Assembly (NCBI GenBank): GCA_022478985.1 | Contig: JAKSZP010006736.1 | Location: forward strand, 1-64,000 | Direction of reading: 5' to 3' | Length of the DNA stretch: 64,000 nt | Source of the DNA: Massospora cicadina | Lineage: Eukaryota; Entomophthoromycota; Entomophthoromycetes; Entomophthorales; Entomophthoraceae | Part shown: positions 36,281-47,380 of the stretch, piece by piece | Layout of the letters: every line of letters starts with the position of its first letter | Position numbering within the stretch: the stretch's first letter is position 1 | Made by a program: the position numbers and the translations under genes | Notes under the pieces: generated by a model | What the model saw: only the letters and a program-made list of their open reading frames with translations | The model's database searches: none | What the model was told of the DNA's origin: nothing

Positions 36281-37612
36281 CAATGCTATTGGAGTTTTTA
36301 TTAATTTTTGTGGAAAGAGTCGCATTGGCTTTGGCCTTCACTTTTTGTTTTCCCGACGTCGGACAAATTTTTTGCAGTGTGGATGAGTTTGGTGCACCGT
36401 TGAGCGGGTCAAAAAAAAATTTTCAGTTGGGCTAGGTCCCAAGTCAGTTTTGACCGGAGCTTGGGTGCAACGATTGGGTGAGATTGAGTCTCCTATCAGA
36501 TCCTCACCTTGAGTGGCCTGCTCAGCATGAGCTTCCCAATTTGATTGGTTGATGGATTCCCAAGTTGCTTCCGCCGCGAAGGTTTCCATGTCCTCCTGGC
36601 GTTGTGAGTGTGGGATAGCGGTGGTGACCTTGGCCGTTTCCTTGGCTGCAGCCCTATGGGCCTGCTTGGCCTTCTTTCGTTCTTGCGGGGAGATAGGCTT
36701 TACCAATAGGTAGCAGCCTTGTGCTCCCCACGGGAAAGCCTCCTTGGTGCTTGCGGTTGGTTCATAGTGCGCCTCTCCATTGGCCATGGCCACCGAGGGG
36801 TGCTCTTGGAATGTAACGCCCTCCTTGATGGGGCATGCATGCGCCTTATGGCTAAACACATCACAGTGGGTGCAAATGGGGGGTGCGCTGTCCATGGTCA
36901 CCCGGAATGGGTGGGTGGTATGCCCTGCAATATCAATAAAAGTGGAGTGTGGGATCTGGGTTAGGTCCTTCACAATCTCCTCAGTTGGGGTCAGAACTGC
37001 GATGGCTTTGCCAGTGCACAGGTGTGGCATCAGCATGAAGCGTTGCATTTCAAAAGATTGTATTTCGCTGTATACGGCGAGACCATCTTTCAGGTGTTGT
37101 CTCAAAAATGTCACGTTTTACCGTAGTAGGCAAAAAGTCAAACATGAGGAAATTTGGTTTGATTTTGTCCATCTGGTGCATTTGGTTTCGATGACCCATT
37201 GCCCTTTGGGGAGGTTGACCACTATGCGCACCGCTGCAGCCTCATCTGCTGCTTTTTTGCTTTCAAAACCTAGGTCCAGCCAACTGCATGACATGGAGTG
37301 AGGTGCAACATACACCGCGGTCAGGAAAATTTTGTGTACATCTTCACAAAATTTTTCCCATAAGGCCATTTTTTGGATGTCCAGATACACGTGGACTCCA
37401 TATTCCACTGACAAGAGTGGTTGAGAGTGTGGCGTGTTGATGTACTGGTTGCATCATGCTTGCCATGCGAGTATCTCTGGGGAAATCATGACCGCCAGTT
37501 TTTTAAAATTTTTGTCTATTCCGCCAGATTCTCTGGGGCGTTTTTGAACGTTGGAGGCTGCGGGCCTTCCACCTGCTCCTCTTACCTTGCTTGCCCAACT
37601 GCTCCCTGACAT
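36281..37612 (-). pseudogene. LINE ORF1, copy 1: Gag-like nucleic-acid-binding protein
   Basis: Begins MSGSSWASKVRGAGGRPA at 37612, a start conserved in copy 2 (38653). Structural part: SVEYGVHVYLDIQKMALWEK, then VVNLPKGQWVIETKCTRWTK; a frameshift near 37116 leads to the 258-codon frame 37114-36338 with VLTPTEEIVKDLTQIPHSTF and the zinc knuckle CTHCDVFSHKAHAC (C-x2-C-x4-H-x4-C), then a basic KKAKQAHRAAAKE stretch and a polar tail. A further shift near the end separates it from the ORF end seen in copy 2. It would coat LINE RNA. Confidence 0.85.
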
Positions 37613-37719
37613 GGGCGCAGACTAATCTCCTCTGTGAGATTATCAAACTAGATTCAGTCTTGAATTGAATAGGTTGCAAAAGTGATTGCAATAAGGAAGA
37701 AAAGTTAATATGAGTAAAA

Positions 37720-38540
37720 TTTTAATAGGTATAAAATGGTTTTTGCAAAAATTACAATTTTTATAATTTTCAATGGATTATTGTATTGTCATGGGAATTA
37801 AATAGGTGTACTAATTTTCAAATCTCTAGCTTATCTAAAAGATAGTTAAATTGAAACATTTGAATCAACCAAATATCAAACTTCTAAATCCTAATAATAT
37901 ACTGACAACTATCAAAATTATATAGGATTTTCACTTGTTACATATGCTCTTTTTCTTTATTGTGAAAATAATGGCTTTAAAATAATTATTATATTGTCTT
38001 AGAAGATACATAAGTTTGCCAAATTTCTTAGATCTAGATAGTCTGGAAGTTAAAAAATAAACAAAAGATTTTACCCCAGACACCACAGTGAGTGGAGAAA
38101 ACATTTTTAAAAAGAAGATAGGGTGGTTGACTAGTGAGATTTTCCTGCTTCCACTAACTTATATATCCTCAATAATGGTTTCACTAAGTGATTAATGGTT
38201 AATTGGTTGTTTTGATAGGTTCAAAAATTTTGGATGAGTTTTTGGTGGCTATCCATAATATAAAATCTAAGATAAGATACATCTTTCAATAAACTATAAG
38301 CATTTTGAAGCATAGGTTTATGGATGCTAGTACTCAATATTAAGAGAGTTAACAATTACTTTTAGTTTAAACTAGTGGAGTTACTTGGTGTTGGTTGTGT
38401 TTATTTATTATCAGTTGATTTGAACTGATTAATTTAAATTTTATATTATAGCTAGCAGAACCCGCCTGATATTTTCCTGCACTTGTATATTTATTTATAT
38501 AAACATGGATAGTATGTATACAATATATAATCTATAATAC
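37720..38540 (+). other. Spacer between the two LINEs; part of the left palindrome arm
   Basis: 821 bp, no gene. About 38095-38330 (AGAAGATAGGGTGGTTGACT, GTTTTTGGTGGCTATCCATA) matches the right arm inverted near 48330-48130. Very AT-rich elsewhere. Confidence 0.6.
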
Positions 38541-38560
38541 ATTGTGTAAAAATGTGAAAA
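38541..38560. repeat. 20-bp target-site duplication of the plus LINE (left)
   Basis: ATTGTGTAAAAATGTGAAAA; the right copy at 43839-43858 differs by one base (A for G). Confidence 0.9.
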
Positions 38561-38652
38561 CTTTTCTCTCTCGTTGCAATCACTTTTGCAACTTATTCAA
38601 TTCTAGTCTAAATTTAGTTTGATAATCTCACAAAGGAGATTAGTTTGCGCCC

Positions 38653-39984
38653 ATGTCAGGGAGCAGTTGGGAAAGTAAGGCAAAAGGCGCAGGTGGTAGG
38701 CCCGCAACTTCCAACATTTGCAAACGCCCCCAGAGAAACTGGCAGATTATATAAAAATAGAAAACTGGTGGTTACTATTTCCCCAGAAATCCTTGCTTGG
38801 CAGGTGCAATGTAACCAGTACATCAACACGCTGCACTCTTAACCACTCTCATTGGTGGAATATGGAGTCTGGGTGTTCCTGGATATTCAACAAACAGCAT
38901 TGTGGGAAAAATTTAGTGGGGATGTGAACACTCATTTCCTGACCGCGGTGTACATTGCACCTCACTCCATATCACGCGGTTGGCTGGATCATGGTTTTGA
39001 AAACAAGGAGGCAGCAGACGAAGCTGCTGCAGTGCGCGTTGTGATCAACCTCCCCAAAGGGCAATGGGTCATCAAAACCAAGTGCACCAGATGGACAAAA
39101 TCCAACCAAATTTTCCTCATGTTTGACTTTTATGCCCACTCAGCCAAGCGTGCCATTCTGGAGCAGCACCTGAAAGCTGGTCTCACCATATATGGTGAAA
39201 TACAATCCTTTGAGATGCAATGCTTTACACTGATGCCACACCTGTGCACTGGCAAAGCCATTGCAGTTCTGACTCCAACTGAGGAGATTGCAAAGGACCT
39301 AACCCAGATCCCGCACACCACTTTTATTAATATTGAAGGGCATACCACCCACCCTTTCTGGGTAACCGTAGACAGCGCAACCCCATCTGCACCCACTGTG
39401 ATGCGTTCAGCCATAAGGCACACGCATGCCCCACCAATGAGGGCATCACATTCCAAGAGCACCCCTCAGCGGCCATGATCAACGGGGAGGCTCACTATGA
39501 ACCAACCACCAGTACCAAAGAGGCCTTCCCATGGGGAGCACAAGGCTGCTACTTACTAGTAAAGCCTGTCTCCCCTCAAGAGCGAAAGAAGGCCAAACAG
39601 GCCCGCAGGGCCGCGGCCAAGGAAGCAGCCAAGGTCGCCTCCGCTATCCCACACTCCCAACGCCAGGAGGACATTGAAACCTTTGTGGCAGAAGCAACTC
39701 GGGAATCCCTCAACCAATCAGATTGGGATGCTCAAGCTGATTGGGCCACCCAATCTGAGGATCCAATGGGAGACTCAATCTCATCCAACCTTTGCAACCA
39801 AGCCCCAATTGGAACCAATTTGGTCTCCAACCTACCTGAAAATTTTTTTGACCCAAATGTTAGTGCACCAAACTCATCTGCACCGCAAAAACTTCGTTCA
39901 ACAGCGGGGAAACTAAAAGGGAAGGCAAAAGCCAACGCAAACCTGTCTGCTAAAATTAACAAATCTTTTAATAGCGTTGTGTAA
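38653..39984 (+). pseudogene. LINE ORF1, copy 2: Gag-like protein
   Basis: Start codon at 38653 (MSGSSWESKAKGAGGRPA), broken within 50 codons. The main frame 38852-39478 has VEYGVWVFLDIQQTALWEKF and INLPKGQWVIKTKCTRWTKS. Near 39380 a frameshift destroys the zinc knuckle that copy 1 retains. The next frame (39475-39984) keeps the basic stretch ERKKAKQARRAAAKEAAKVA and ends with a Lys/Ala/Asn-rich tail (..KGKAKANANLSAKIN..) at a TAA. About 440 codons in total, normal for a LINE ORF1. Confidence 0.85.
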
Positions 39985-40067
39985 ATACCCACGCTGCCAT
40001 GAAGGCCCATGGGGATCCAGAGGAGGCTGGTGGGCCTGGGTGCCCACCCCCCCACACCTAAGGTGTA

Positions 40068-43000
40068 ATGGGGGAAGCCTTCACTTTAGGTATGTTGAAC
40101 ATTGCCGGACTCAAGGCCTCACTGTCCCAGGCTAGGAAACTGAGTTTTTTACAAAAAAATTTACCTGGGGACATCCTGGTCATCCAGGAGTCCCACTGTC
40201 CACGAGGTTCTGAGGATGCTTGGAAAACCATGCTCCTCCCTTCCCTTTCCTTCTGGTCTGAGCACTGTGGTGTGCTTGTTCAGAAAAAAAAAATTTTCTA
40301 AATTTTTATAGTCTGAATCCTTCCTCGATGGCTAAGTCCTTGTTGTCACATTTTCATGGGCTGACGTGGCACACGCTATCATCAACCTTTATGCCCCAAC
40401 CTGTGTACAAGAATGTCAGTAATTTTTCTTGTCAGTCAAATCCCTTCCATTACCCCCTGACCCTTTTGTAGTTGGTGACATGAACTGTTGGTTAAACACA
40501 TCCATGGACCGCTGGCCTTCCTCATCCCATGCCCCCCAGGGTCACGTAGAACTTCATATTCTAAAGGCCACCCTTGAGTTGTTAAATGCGCTGCCGCAGC
40601 AAGCTCCACTTCTCAAGAACATGATGTGCCCCCACGTCCACAACGGCCAATTAAGGTCCATGTCCCGCATTGACCTTATCCTCACATTGGTGAAATTTTG
40701 ATCCCATATTTCCCACTTCCACACATTAAAAATTGATTTTTCTAATCACCAGCTGGTCTCAATAACCTACCACTTACCCGTCACAGTGGCTAGGGCTCCG
40801 CATTGGTGCAAACTCCGCCCACCTAAATTTGCATCGCCAGGATTTTCCACATGGGTGGAATCAGTGACTTCAGCAAAAGAGTTTATTACACCATTTTGCG
40901 CGGACCCAATTTCCACATGGTCAGCCTTTAAAGTGGATACCTTCCACCACACTCGCCACCTCTCCTCCCAACACTCACGAGCTACATTGACTGTCATCTT
41001 GTGCGCTCTGGCAGAATTGGCACACCTGGAGTCTAACATCCCAGCCACAGGCTACAGCCCTGCTTGGGGCTGGAAGTGGGCAGAAGCAGCTACCCACCTC
41101 AACGCGCTTGAAAGGCAACACAAACATTGGGTTTGTGTTCAGTACAGGGCCAAACACATTACAGAGGGCAGCACATGCTCCACTTATTTTTTTAAAAAAA
41201 TTCTTTGCACCGCGCCAGAGCGTGGCCTGCACACAGGTGTGGAGGTTGGACGATTCCATCGCAGATATGCCAGCCAAAGTGGCAATCAAGATACAAAAGT
41301 TTACTCCGAGTTGTACTGATGCAATCTAATTCAGCTAGCTGAAATGACGAAATTTCTTGATAGCACTCACATCTGCACCATTTCCCAATACCTGGAGTTA
41401 ATGAATTCGATTACTCCAGATAAACTCTGTTCCACCATCCACGGTGCACTAAATTGGAAATGCCCAGGCCCTGTTGGCATTCCATATGAGTTCTAATAAG
41501 AAGTACTTCATATATATATCCCCACTGCTGCTTGCCTCCCTTAACCAGAGCCTTCTGGATATGCGCCTTCTACCAGGAGGGCAAGAGGCCTTCACCATCA
41601 CACTCCTCAAGAAAAGGGATAAGCTAGACCTAGCCAACTGGCGCCCCATTTCTCTAACTAACATGGATACAAAAATCTTAACTAAAATCAAGGTTAACCG
41701 TCTAGGGATTGTAGCCTCTGCCACCATCTCCCCAAAACAATTTGGTTTCATACCCAGAAGGTCGATTTGGGACAATGTGCACTCTGTGGCTAACGCATGC
41801 CAGTCCACAGCCTCTGGGGCACTAGTATTTTTGGACCAACAGAAGTCCCATGATAGAGTAAACTGGGAATACCTCAGGGCCTGCCTCCACCAATTCTGCT
41901 TACCCCCTCGCTTCATCAGCTGGGTGATGATGCTCACGGAATCTGCAACAATGGCAGTGCGTGGCCCTGGCTTCCTAACGGAAGTAGTCCGCCCTCAAAG
42001 GGGCCTACGCCAAGGGGACCCCCTTAGCCCACTCTTATATAACTTCAGCCTTGACCCACTACTTCAAAACATGAATGCCCGCCTCACTGGGGTCCACGTA
42101 CCAGGCCAAGCCCCAGTCAAGATGATGGCGTTTGCAGATGATTGTGTGGTCAGGGTGTCTAATAATCAAGATGCACGTGCGCTTGAAGCTCTCATCCAGG
42201 AGTATTCCTGGGTAAGTAATGCTGCACTTATCGCCTCCAAAACCGAAACTATCCTCCTTGGTCAGTATCAAACCTGCTGGGCCCCAGCGACCAGTGCCCA
42301 GCCTGACCCATCTGCTCGCACACATGCTCGCCTTCCCTGCTCATCCCACATCGCCCCACTTGTGCTCCCCTTCGTGTCACGCCCTACCATAGGGCCTGTC
42401 CGCCATCTGGGCGTGTGGGTGGAGGCAGGCGGGTATGCCTCAGTAGTAATGGAAAGACATATTCTAGACAACGTGATAAAGCGCATCGCCTCCCTCAGAG
42501 CCCACCCTACATCCCTTACTGGCAGGGTTGTTTTAGCCAACTCTATTCTCCTCTCCAAAGTCTGGTTTGGAGCCCATGCCATCGCCTTCTCCCCAAGTTT
42601 TTTAAAATCTATGTATGCCCTTCTACAAGGGTGGCTCTGGTCAGGCCGCCCACCACCAGTGCAGCTTGTGGTCATGTTTGGCCCTCGTCGTCATGGTGGC
42701 ATGGCCTGCTCAACTTTAAAGCTCATGCTGCCAAGATCCTGGGCACATGGATTGCGGCCATCACCACCCCTACGCTCCCCTCCCAACACTGGTCCCGCGT
42801 GGCCCACTCCAACTTCTCCCGCGCCCTGGGCCTTACCTATCCATCAAACCCTCACTCCTTAATGAAATATCTGGCTTCCCACCCATTGGCCACAGGTCCT
42901 CACGGTACTAAACCCCACTTCAAATGAATCCTCCTCTCCATGTGGAGCGCTGAGTGGAGAATCCATATTTGTTGACACACAGCCCAGAGAGGCCACCCCT

Positions 43001-43587
43001 CTTCTCAGTTCACACAGGAGGTACAGGGGCTACCCATTCAAGATGGCTTGATCCCCACATGACCCCATGTCCTATACAGGGTTGACTACCTGGTCATGAT
43101 GGACATCCCTTACTACATTGAGACCCAGAAGACTATTTGGAAATACGCACACCACCCCCTGTTGCTGCCTCATATCCGTTCCCATGTGTGGCGCTGCCTG
43201 AGGCAGGTGTACTGTACAGCTGAGCGCTCTAACGCTTTACACTCATCCTGCGTCATGTGTGGCCAGTATGGAACGCTGTTTCACCGCCTGGAGAAGTGCC
43301 CTACCTCTAAAGTGATATGGCGTGAGGTGCAACATCTGCTTTGCCAGGATCAGACACATCTCTTCAGTTTGTCTAGGGATATGTTTGCTTTATCTATGGT
43401 ATCCCCTCTTCCACCCTCCCTCCATGCTCTGGTGGTTGCAATCGCCATGTGGACCATCCACACGATTGTCTTGGATGCCATTGCAGGCTCCACCCCAACC
43501 CTCCCAGAAGCTGTCCACAGATTCTGGTCCCATTTGGTGGACCACTTTCAAGCGTGGATGTTTGGGTACCTCCCACCGCGTCACTGA
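40068..43587 (+). pseudogene. LINE ORF2, copy 2: endonuclease-reverse transcriptase
   Basis: Starts MGEAFTLGMLNIAGLKAS. Endonuclease motifs: ILVIQESHCPRG (catalytic Glu), NLYAPTC, VVGDMNCWLNTS, SRIDLILTL, and near 40740 S-N-H where copy 1 has S-D-H, a catalytic loss. The RT block 41474-42862 is open for 462 codons: LLKKRDKLDLANWRPISLTN at about residues 44-63, GFIPRRSIWDN, RGLRQGDPLSPLLYNFSLDP from 176, MMAFADDCVV with F-A-D-D at 220-223. The C-terminal frame 43096-43587 contains CVMCGQYGTLFHRLEKC (C-x2-C-x7-H-x4-C) and ends ..AWMFGYLPPRH. Between blocks are frameshifts and stops. It best fits an L1/Tad-like clade; exact clade not determined. Confidence 0.9.
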
Positions 43588-44623
43588 CAGCTGGTCTCCT
43601 CCTGGTTCCCAGTTTGGTTCATCAACTTGGACCCCTTCCTCCACACATATTCAATTGTGGTTATGGCCCCTTTACATATTCCCCCCTCCTCCCCATAGTG
43701 GCATTCCTGCTGGCAACAGGAGATAGCATTGCTTCTCTGGGGTGTCTTCCCTGTTACTAAGTTTCATTTTCTTTCATGTTTACTTTCAGAAGTGTCCATC
43801 CTCTGGTCAGCCTTCCCCACAATAAAATTTAAAATTTAATTGTGTAAAAATATGAAAAATGAAAGATGACTTATACTGATGAAATTTTATTATTTTTATT
43901 GGTATAAATAGATGATGAAATATATAATTTTTTTAAATACTTTACATGAATGAATAATATTTTGACTTTTCTATTTACTATATAATAAGACCAACTTAAA
44001 ATAATTTAAACTAATACTAATATCTAGTGTAATACATGTGGATAAACAATATTTTTGGTTTTCTTATTTGGTGTTTAGATGTATAGAGTTTCTGGATTTC
44101 CTACTCTAGAGCAAGCAATATATAGTTGACTATGCAAAAAACATAGATTTTCTAAATTTAATCCAGCAACGTGCAGTGACTGCCCTAGAGCTTTGTCAAG
44201 TGTCATTGTAAAAGCAAGACACACAGGAAAGTGTAGTCATTTGAATGTGAAGGGCAAATCAGTGGGAATCATTAAAATGTGCAGAATCAGTATATTTTCT
44301 CCTTTACATTTGCCATTAATTATTGTTGCTTCAATCATATTTGGCATCAGTTTTTAGAGAAAGCCTAGTTTCATTGCACAACTTTGTTGGGTTCAGATTC
44401 TGAAGAAACAGTATTGTTGAGCTATCTTTCAAGGTTAATACGTGCAGTGGCATTCAAAGAGGCTCCAATGAATTGAGAAATTCAACTGGATAGTTAACAT
44501 AGATATATACCAACATCCATTTTTATATATAGACAAAATTCTTAAATTTATAATTATTACTATATCAGCTCACCATTTTTTTTAGTTTTACTTACACTTG
44601 AAATATTATCTTTAACTATATAA

Positions 44624-44719
44624 ATAGTTTAAATAATAAAGGACCATCTAGTACTAAAAAAAATAGTTTAAATAATAAAAACCATCTAGTACTAAAAAAA
44701 TAGTTTAAATAATAAAAAG
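44624..44719 (+). repeat. Minisatellite, 38-bp unit, 2.5 copies
   Basis: Unit ATAGTTTAAATAATAAA + (GG)ACCATCTAGTACTAAAAAAA; copies start near 44624, 44663 and 44700 (partial). Nearly identical units, so recent. Confidence 0.85.
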
Positions 44720-44737
44720 TAATTAAATAAAAGTGAT

Positions 44738-44806
44738 TGTGCCAGGATTCAAACAACTGACTTTAAAAAAATTTAAGTTTAGAGCCAAAAGCTGAGCCAA
44801 TTATGC
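44738..44806 (-). other. tRNA-derived SINE head or tRNA pseudogene
   Basis: On the minus strand ATTGGCTCAGCTTTTGG resembles a pol III A box and, about 40 nt on, TGTTTGAATCC resembles the B box (GGTTCGANTCC). A full cloverleaf is not formed convincingly and no anticodon can be named. It sits beside the minisatellite, as a SINE body would. Confidence 0.4.
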
Positions 44807-45059
44807 TTGAGGAGGTATTTGTAAAATCAAATTAGGATTATGAATCAAAGTTTTGATTTAGAAAAACTTGCTAATTAGCCAAATAACCACTAACCACTTA
44901 ATATAACCATATAAAACATCAAATCAAACAAATTTAAACAGCTCAGCCGTAACAATATAGTGAATATCATCAAAGTATATATATAGTTTTCACTTCTTGT
45001 ATATAAAACTTATTATTTTATTTTTGAAACTAATAATTTTTAAAATTAATAAACCTTCT

Positions 45060-45172
45060 CAGGCGTGCACACAACAACTCACCTAAGTTTTATCACAATC
45101 AGTCAAATGGTGTCGAAGTCTATAAAGCACAGACAGACAGATATACCAACATCCACTTTTATATATCTAGAT
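45060..45172 (+). repeat. Retroposon 3'-end-like segment
   Basis: Contains ACCTAAGTTTTATCACAATC, GTCTATAAAGC and ACAGACAGACAGATATACC followed by TTTTATATATCTAGATTA. This arrangement resembles tails of RTE-type LINEs and their SINEs in other eukaryotes; assignment is by resemblance only. Confidence 0.35.
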
Positions 45173-45439
45173 TATACACCAGCTTTTTTTGCTAATTTGA
45201 CAAACCCTTTCACTGATTTTGCGAATATGTGCGTCCAAAAATGAGGGGTTTGTAAATCTAAAAACGCATATATGCGTCCAAAAAATGAGATTTACATATA
45301 TTTATTTCAAAATTTATCGAATATTAATGCTACGGACAAGGACCAAAATATTTACAAAAAATGTGGACATCGGCTAAGGAATTTTTGCCAAATTTAAGGG
45401 CCAAAGAACAGAGGTTTTCTTTTGAAAATCGCTGAAAGG

Positions 45440-46270
45440 ATTAAGTACCAAATTACAGTTACCCAAATTTCAATGAATGACTAGCCATAAGACTTCATGT
45501 CAAAAATTATTTATACATCTATGGACACTAACAGTATTGTAAGGAATATTTTTAAAACCAAAATCACTAGACTCTATTTTGTAACACTTATAAGTGAATA
45601 TTTATTCTCTATTATAAGCACATGTCTCGGGTTCTAAAACACAACACCCCTTTATCCAAGTAGCTAGTTTTTTCTAGACCAATTAATGTAGCAGAACCAT
45701 TTCGAATTCGTTTAAAAATGATTGATACTAAATTTGGTCTGCTTGTTAATCGAAGCGAATGAATAATGTTTAAGCATGCGTCACTAGATAGATAAATCAA
45801 TTTACACTATTCAAATTATATAAGAATATAACGTAAAGTATATTCATCAAATTTCTTTTGATATTAACTTTAATATGGTAATATATTTATTGTAGTATCC
45901 ACTAGTTATGCCCTGGCTGGTTTTATGACTCCACTTCCACTATTGTATTCTCCTTACTTACCTTCCTTAATCTCGAAGCATCTTTTCTAGGATTGTCTCT
46001 CCTTTCCTTCGCATCTTCAGAAGCGTTGAAGAGAACAATCCCCAGGAATCCCTACTGGTTGCTGAGAAGCCACCTGCCCAATACCCTCAAGACCAGAGCA
46101 ACCCTTTACTGACAAGCAAGCCTTGGGTTCAACATCTGAAGACTCATCTTTTTCAGCATTGTCTGTTCTTTTTTAGTATATCTACTTCTAATGTCACCAC
46201 TCCTGAAAGCATTCGTATCACTCGCAAAAAACGATGTTTTTGAGCTCATCGAAGATAATATTGCCAGTTT
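45440..46270 (+). repeat. Left palindrome arm, proximal part with a gene fragment
   Basis: Matches 48000-47345 in inverted orientation over about 0.8 kb. Shared blocks: ATTGATACTAAATTTGGTCT near 45720, CAATACCCTCAAGACCAGAGCAA-like near 46080 and GAAGACTCATCTTTTTCAGC near 46137. The last 280 bp look like decayed coding sequence; the frame is better preserved in the right arm (47509-47306). Confidence 0.75.
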
Positions 46271-46311
46271 CAATTTATTAATTTATCGTATTTGAATCTT
46301 GTGAGCAAAAT

Positions 46312-47380
46312 ATGGAAACTGAAATCAAAGACTCTGGTAACGATTTTTTGGCCGCGCCGAAAACCTCATCAATCCTGCCACCCCAGTTGCAAAACTTGGA
46401 ACCTTTACCGAGAATAGTGCTTTGCATGACGGTTGGGAATTTCGCCGCCACAACCCTCAAGCTTATGATTACGTCGTGTTTAAGCTCAAGTATCCTGGAT
46501 CTATTAAAGATGAAATTTGGATTGCACCACGCTTGGCATTAGTGACACTTTCTGTTGTGGCGAGCTGGAGGGCACCTATGCTGAAAATGATGAGGTTGGG
46601 CCCAGTTGGGAGATTGTCATTCCTAAGGCCCCTATCATTCAAGCAACAACAACTTTTTCAGGCTCCGACACTCCACCAAAATTTAAAACCTTCTTAAATT
46701 AAACGGGTATCCCGATGGTGGGATGAACCGTCTCCGAGTCTACGGCACTGTTCGCAGGCCTGAACCTATTCTTGTAAGTCAGCTTTTTTATGTTATACTA
46801 AGGTTTATTAGTAGCAAAGAAAAGATTAACCTACTATTTGTTGAAATGGCGAAGGGGTATCCAAATGCAGCAGTGTCCATTTTTTCAATCCCAACAATCT
46901 GCTGTTTCCTGGACGTGGAGAGAACATGAGTGATGAGTGGGTTACGGCTCGCTCGCGTGCCCCAAACAACTCAGAATGGGTTGTGCTTGAGTTTGGTGCC
47001 CCTGGTACGGTCAATGACGTTATCATCAATACAAAAGGCTTCTGAGGTAACTTCCCTCAGAAGGTCGAAATTTACGCCACTAATACACCATAGATATGTA
47101 AATATTGTATTCTATCTTTTATTTTTTAGTTAGCTGCACTATCATTCAGGTATAAAATGGACTCGTGTCGCTGATGGGAAACTTTGTGCTGATGCTCTTG
47201 TCAAATTTCCAATCAGCTTAACCAATGGAAAGCATGTTTTCACCCACCTAAAAGTATAAATTTTCCCCAATGGCTACATTAAGCGGATGCGCACACTAGG
47301 CTACTTTATGTCAACCGAGGCCCCTGATATTCACCCAGAACTTTCTCAAAAGTCATTGCTCCTGCCTCAATATTCTCTTT
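46312..47380 (+). pseudogene. Allantoicase pseudogene
   Basis: Allantoicase cleaves allantoate to ureidoglycolate and urea in purine-nitrogen use. Both repeats of the family's two-domain fold are visible. Domain 1: METEIKDSGNDFLAA (46312), ENLINPATPVAKLGTFTENS, LHDGWEFRRHNPQAYDYVVF, then YPDGGMNRLRVYGTVRRPEP near 46711. Domain 2: VHFFNPNNLLFPGRGENMSD, EWVTARSRAPNNSEWVVLEF near 46880-46990, GNFPQKVEIYA, and IFPNGYIKRMRTLGYF near 47265. Two short fungal-type introns fit: 46774-46811 (GTAAGT..TTAG, 38 bp) and 47098-47129 (GTAAAT..TTTTAG, 32 bp). Total coding length of about 330 codons is normal. At least two frameshifts in domain 1 and three in-frame stops (one in domain 1, two in domain 2) make it non-functional. 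The frame runs about 35 bp into the right palindrome arm. No other host gene relic of this clarity is present. Confidence 0.85.

Larger units (their letters stand above)
32416..37706 (-). mobile_element. APE-type LINE, copy 1 (5.29 kb, minus)
   Basis: Full-length-looking non-LTR retrotransposon bounded by exact 13-bp duplications. Its 5' end (37706 side) matches the 5' end of copy 2 at 38561 (CTTTTC..TGCAATCACTTTTGCAAC), and the 3' end carries CCGTCCCATGGTCGGCTTTCCC plus an AT-rich tail. Two ORFs: ORF1 with zinc knuckle and ORF2 with APE endonuclease, RT and C-terminal CCHC. Base composition is visibly richer in GC and CpG than the gypsy debris around it, so it is younger. Confidence 0.93.
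38561..43838 (+). mobile_element. APE-type LINE, copy 2 (5.28 kb, plus)
   Basis: Same family as copy 1, opposite orientation, 5' ends facing each other across 0.85 kb. Bounded by 20-bp duplications with one mismatch. It ends with CTCTGGTCAGCCTTCCCCAC and a short A/T-rich tail. Protein similarity with copy 1 is high throughout, so both derive from a recent common source, but their different TSDs show two independent insertions rather than a duplication. Confidence 0.93.
43859..45439. other. AT-rich gene-free stretch with small retroposon traces
   Basis: No coding signal. Contains a 38-bp minisatellite (44624-44719), a tRNA-like SINE head (minus, 44738-44806) and a retroposon-tail-like motif (45060-45170). 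This stretch has no counterpart in the right arm, so it is mostly inserted sequence. The phrase ATATACCAACATCCA(T/C)TTTTATATAT occurs twice, near 44505 and 45139. Confidence 0.5.

Noticed and set aside
36780..37301. 173-codon plus-strand frame
   Set aside because: It is antisense to LINE ORF1 copy 1, whose family pattern is confirmed by copy 2.
41449..41937. 162-codon minus-strand frame inside LINE copy 2
   Set aside because: Antisense to the RT block with conserved motifs; shadow only.
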